Assembly (NCBI GenBank): GCA_023213315.1 | Contig: JAKCPI010008050.1 | Span: forward strand, 1 to 64,000 | DNA from: Euborellia annulipes | Lineage: Eukaryota > Arthropoda > Insecta > Dermaptera > Anisolabididae | Length of the DNA: 64,000 bases | Direction: 5' to 3' | In this document: in pieces, positions 63,246 to 64,000 of the stretch | Layout of the letters: every line of letters starts with the position of its first letter | Position numbering within the stretch: position 1 is the first letter of the stretch | Notes under the pieces: generated by a model | Databases searched by the model: none | The model's input: only the letters and a program-made list of their open reading frames with translations | Told to the model about the DNA's origin: nothing | Made by a program: the position numbers and the translations under genes

Positions 63246-64000
63246 GGAGGTTATTAGGGGGTAATATTAGGGGTAATTAGTTTATAATTTGAAATTATAA
63301 TTTGAAATTAAATAATTCTAATTTATATTTTCAATATTGATTAAATTTGAAAAATATCAGCTATTAAATTAATTATATATTAATATTGAAAAATAATAAA
63401 CAACAATTAAAATCAAAGAGATTGATTCAAACTTCACTTAGCACAATCTCCAAGAGATGTAGAATATCTATAGGCCTATATAAACAATAATAACCTCCAA
63501 GGCAATCCGTGGGCAGAAAAAGCAATTGGCTTTGTCGAGTTTTAATATACCGCACGCAGCAAAGGGGATAACTTCCTGGGCGAGGCAATTTTTATTTATT
63601 TTTTTTTTTAATAATCATGTTGAATTGATTTCCTTTATTGAGAAGGTACACACTCTCTCTCTCTATCTTATCTTCAAGTGTACATACTTAGACTTTCGGG
63701 TCTCTCTCTTTCAATTGCGCTACCGTTAAGTTAAAATTGATGTCATTTGGAAAGTAAATCACCAAATGAGTAAGCGAGTGCAAATAAACGACATTCATTT
63801 ATTTACCCAGAGGGGGGGGAAATAAATAAAAATTCACATTCACTCACTCACTTTATTTGCCAATTTTATAATATATAAAAATACCTATCTAGTAAATATT
63901 ACATAATTTAAATTAAAAATAAAAATAAAAATAAAAAACAAGACAAGAGGTTAATTTAACTTTTACGGAAGTTATACCAACATAATAAAAAAATAAAATA
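63246..64000. other. AT-rich, no gene seen
   Basis: CT-rich runs at about 63650-63670 and 63703-63712, a G tract near 63812 and otherwise featureless sequence to the window end. Confidence 0.5.

Overview
This is AT-rich eukaryotic DNA, most likely from an insect or another arthropod. The evidence is spliceosomal introns of about 100 bp, C2H2 zinc-finger genes, and a dense mix of hAT, Tc1/mariner, pogo, piggyBac, Harbinger-like, Helitron-like, Ty3/gypsy, LINE, SINE and Penelope-like remnants. The species cannot be named from sequence alone. No bacterial-type genes, rRNA, genuine tRNA or CRISPR array are visible.

The only clear host genes are three paralogous C2H2 zinc-finger (ZF) genes on the + strand, called here A (ZF exon 8492-10026), B (25279-26930) and C (35429-37074). 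Each ends in one long exon with 17-18 fingers at an exact 84-bp period, preceded by a small exon with one C2HC finger. A first exon carrying an ATG, with its conserved upstream flank, is found for B (18793-18853) and C (32447-32507). A second exon (34848-34988) is complete only in C. The cluster arose by segmental duplication: exons, introns and 3' flanks are nearly identical. Transposons then broke it up. A has lost exon 1 and has a broken exon 2. B has lost exon 2. C keeps all exons but has a frameshifted exon 2 junction and a mutated splice acceptor. The finger arrays stay open. Differences between fingers and paralogs are concentrated at the DNA-contact positions of the helix, which suggests fast-evolving binding specificity inside a transposon-rich neighbourhood.

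Layout. 1-5.6 kb: two copies of a compound repeat with different later insertions. 5.6-8.0 kb: hairpin MITE and a 99-bp satellite. 8.1-11.2 kb: gene A and a LINE insertion. 11.5-16.5 kb: nested MITEs, a SINE, candidate unassigned exons, foldback elements. 16.8-18.5 kb: Penelope-like pieces with hammerhead-like motifs, split by a hAT element. 18.5-27.3 kb: gene B with about 6 kb of nested elements in its first intron region. 28-32 kb: possible small gene remnant and two very large inverted repeats. 32.1-37.4 kb: gene C. 37.4-49 kb: mostly nested DNA transposons, a mariner relic and LINE tails. 49.2-53.3 kb: a rearranged Ty3/gypsy element whose 3' LTR is split by a piggyBac-like insertion. 53.9-56.6 kb: a DNA transposon containing a LINE that itself contains a hAT MITE. 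57-64 kb: LINE tails, copies of the dominant repeat X, and mostly featureless AT-rich DNA.

The dominant repeat, called X here (about 690 bp, hairpins at both ends), occurs in at least nine full, partial or hairpin-only copies. Many insertions could be ordered because target-site duplications (TSDs) are intact: 8 bp for several hAT-type elements, TTAA for piggyBac, TA for pogo, TTA for the Harbinger-like element, and 11-14 bp for LINEs and one SINE.
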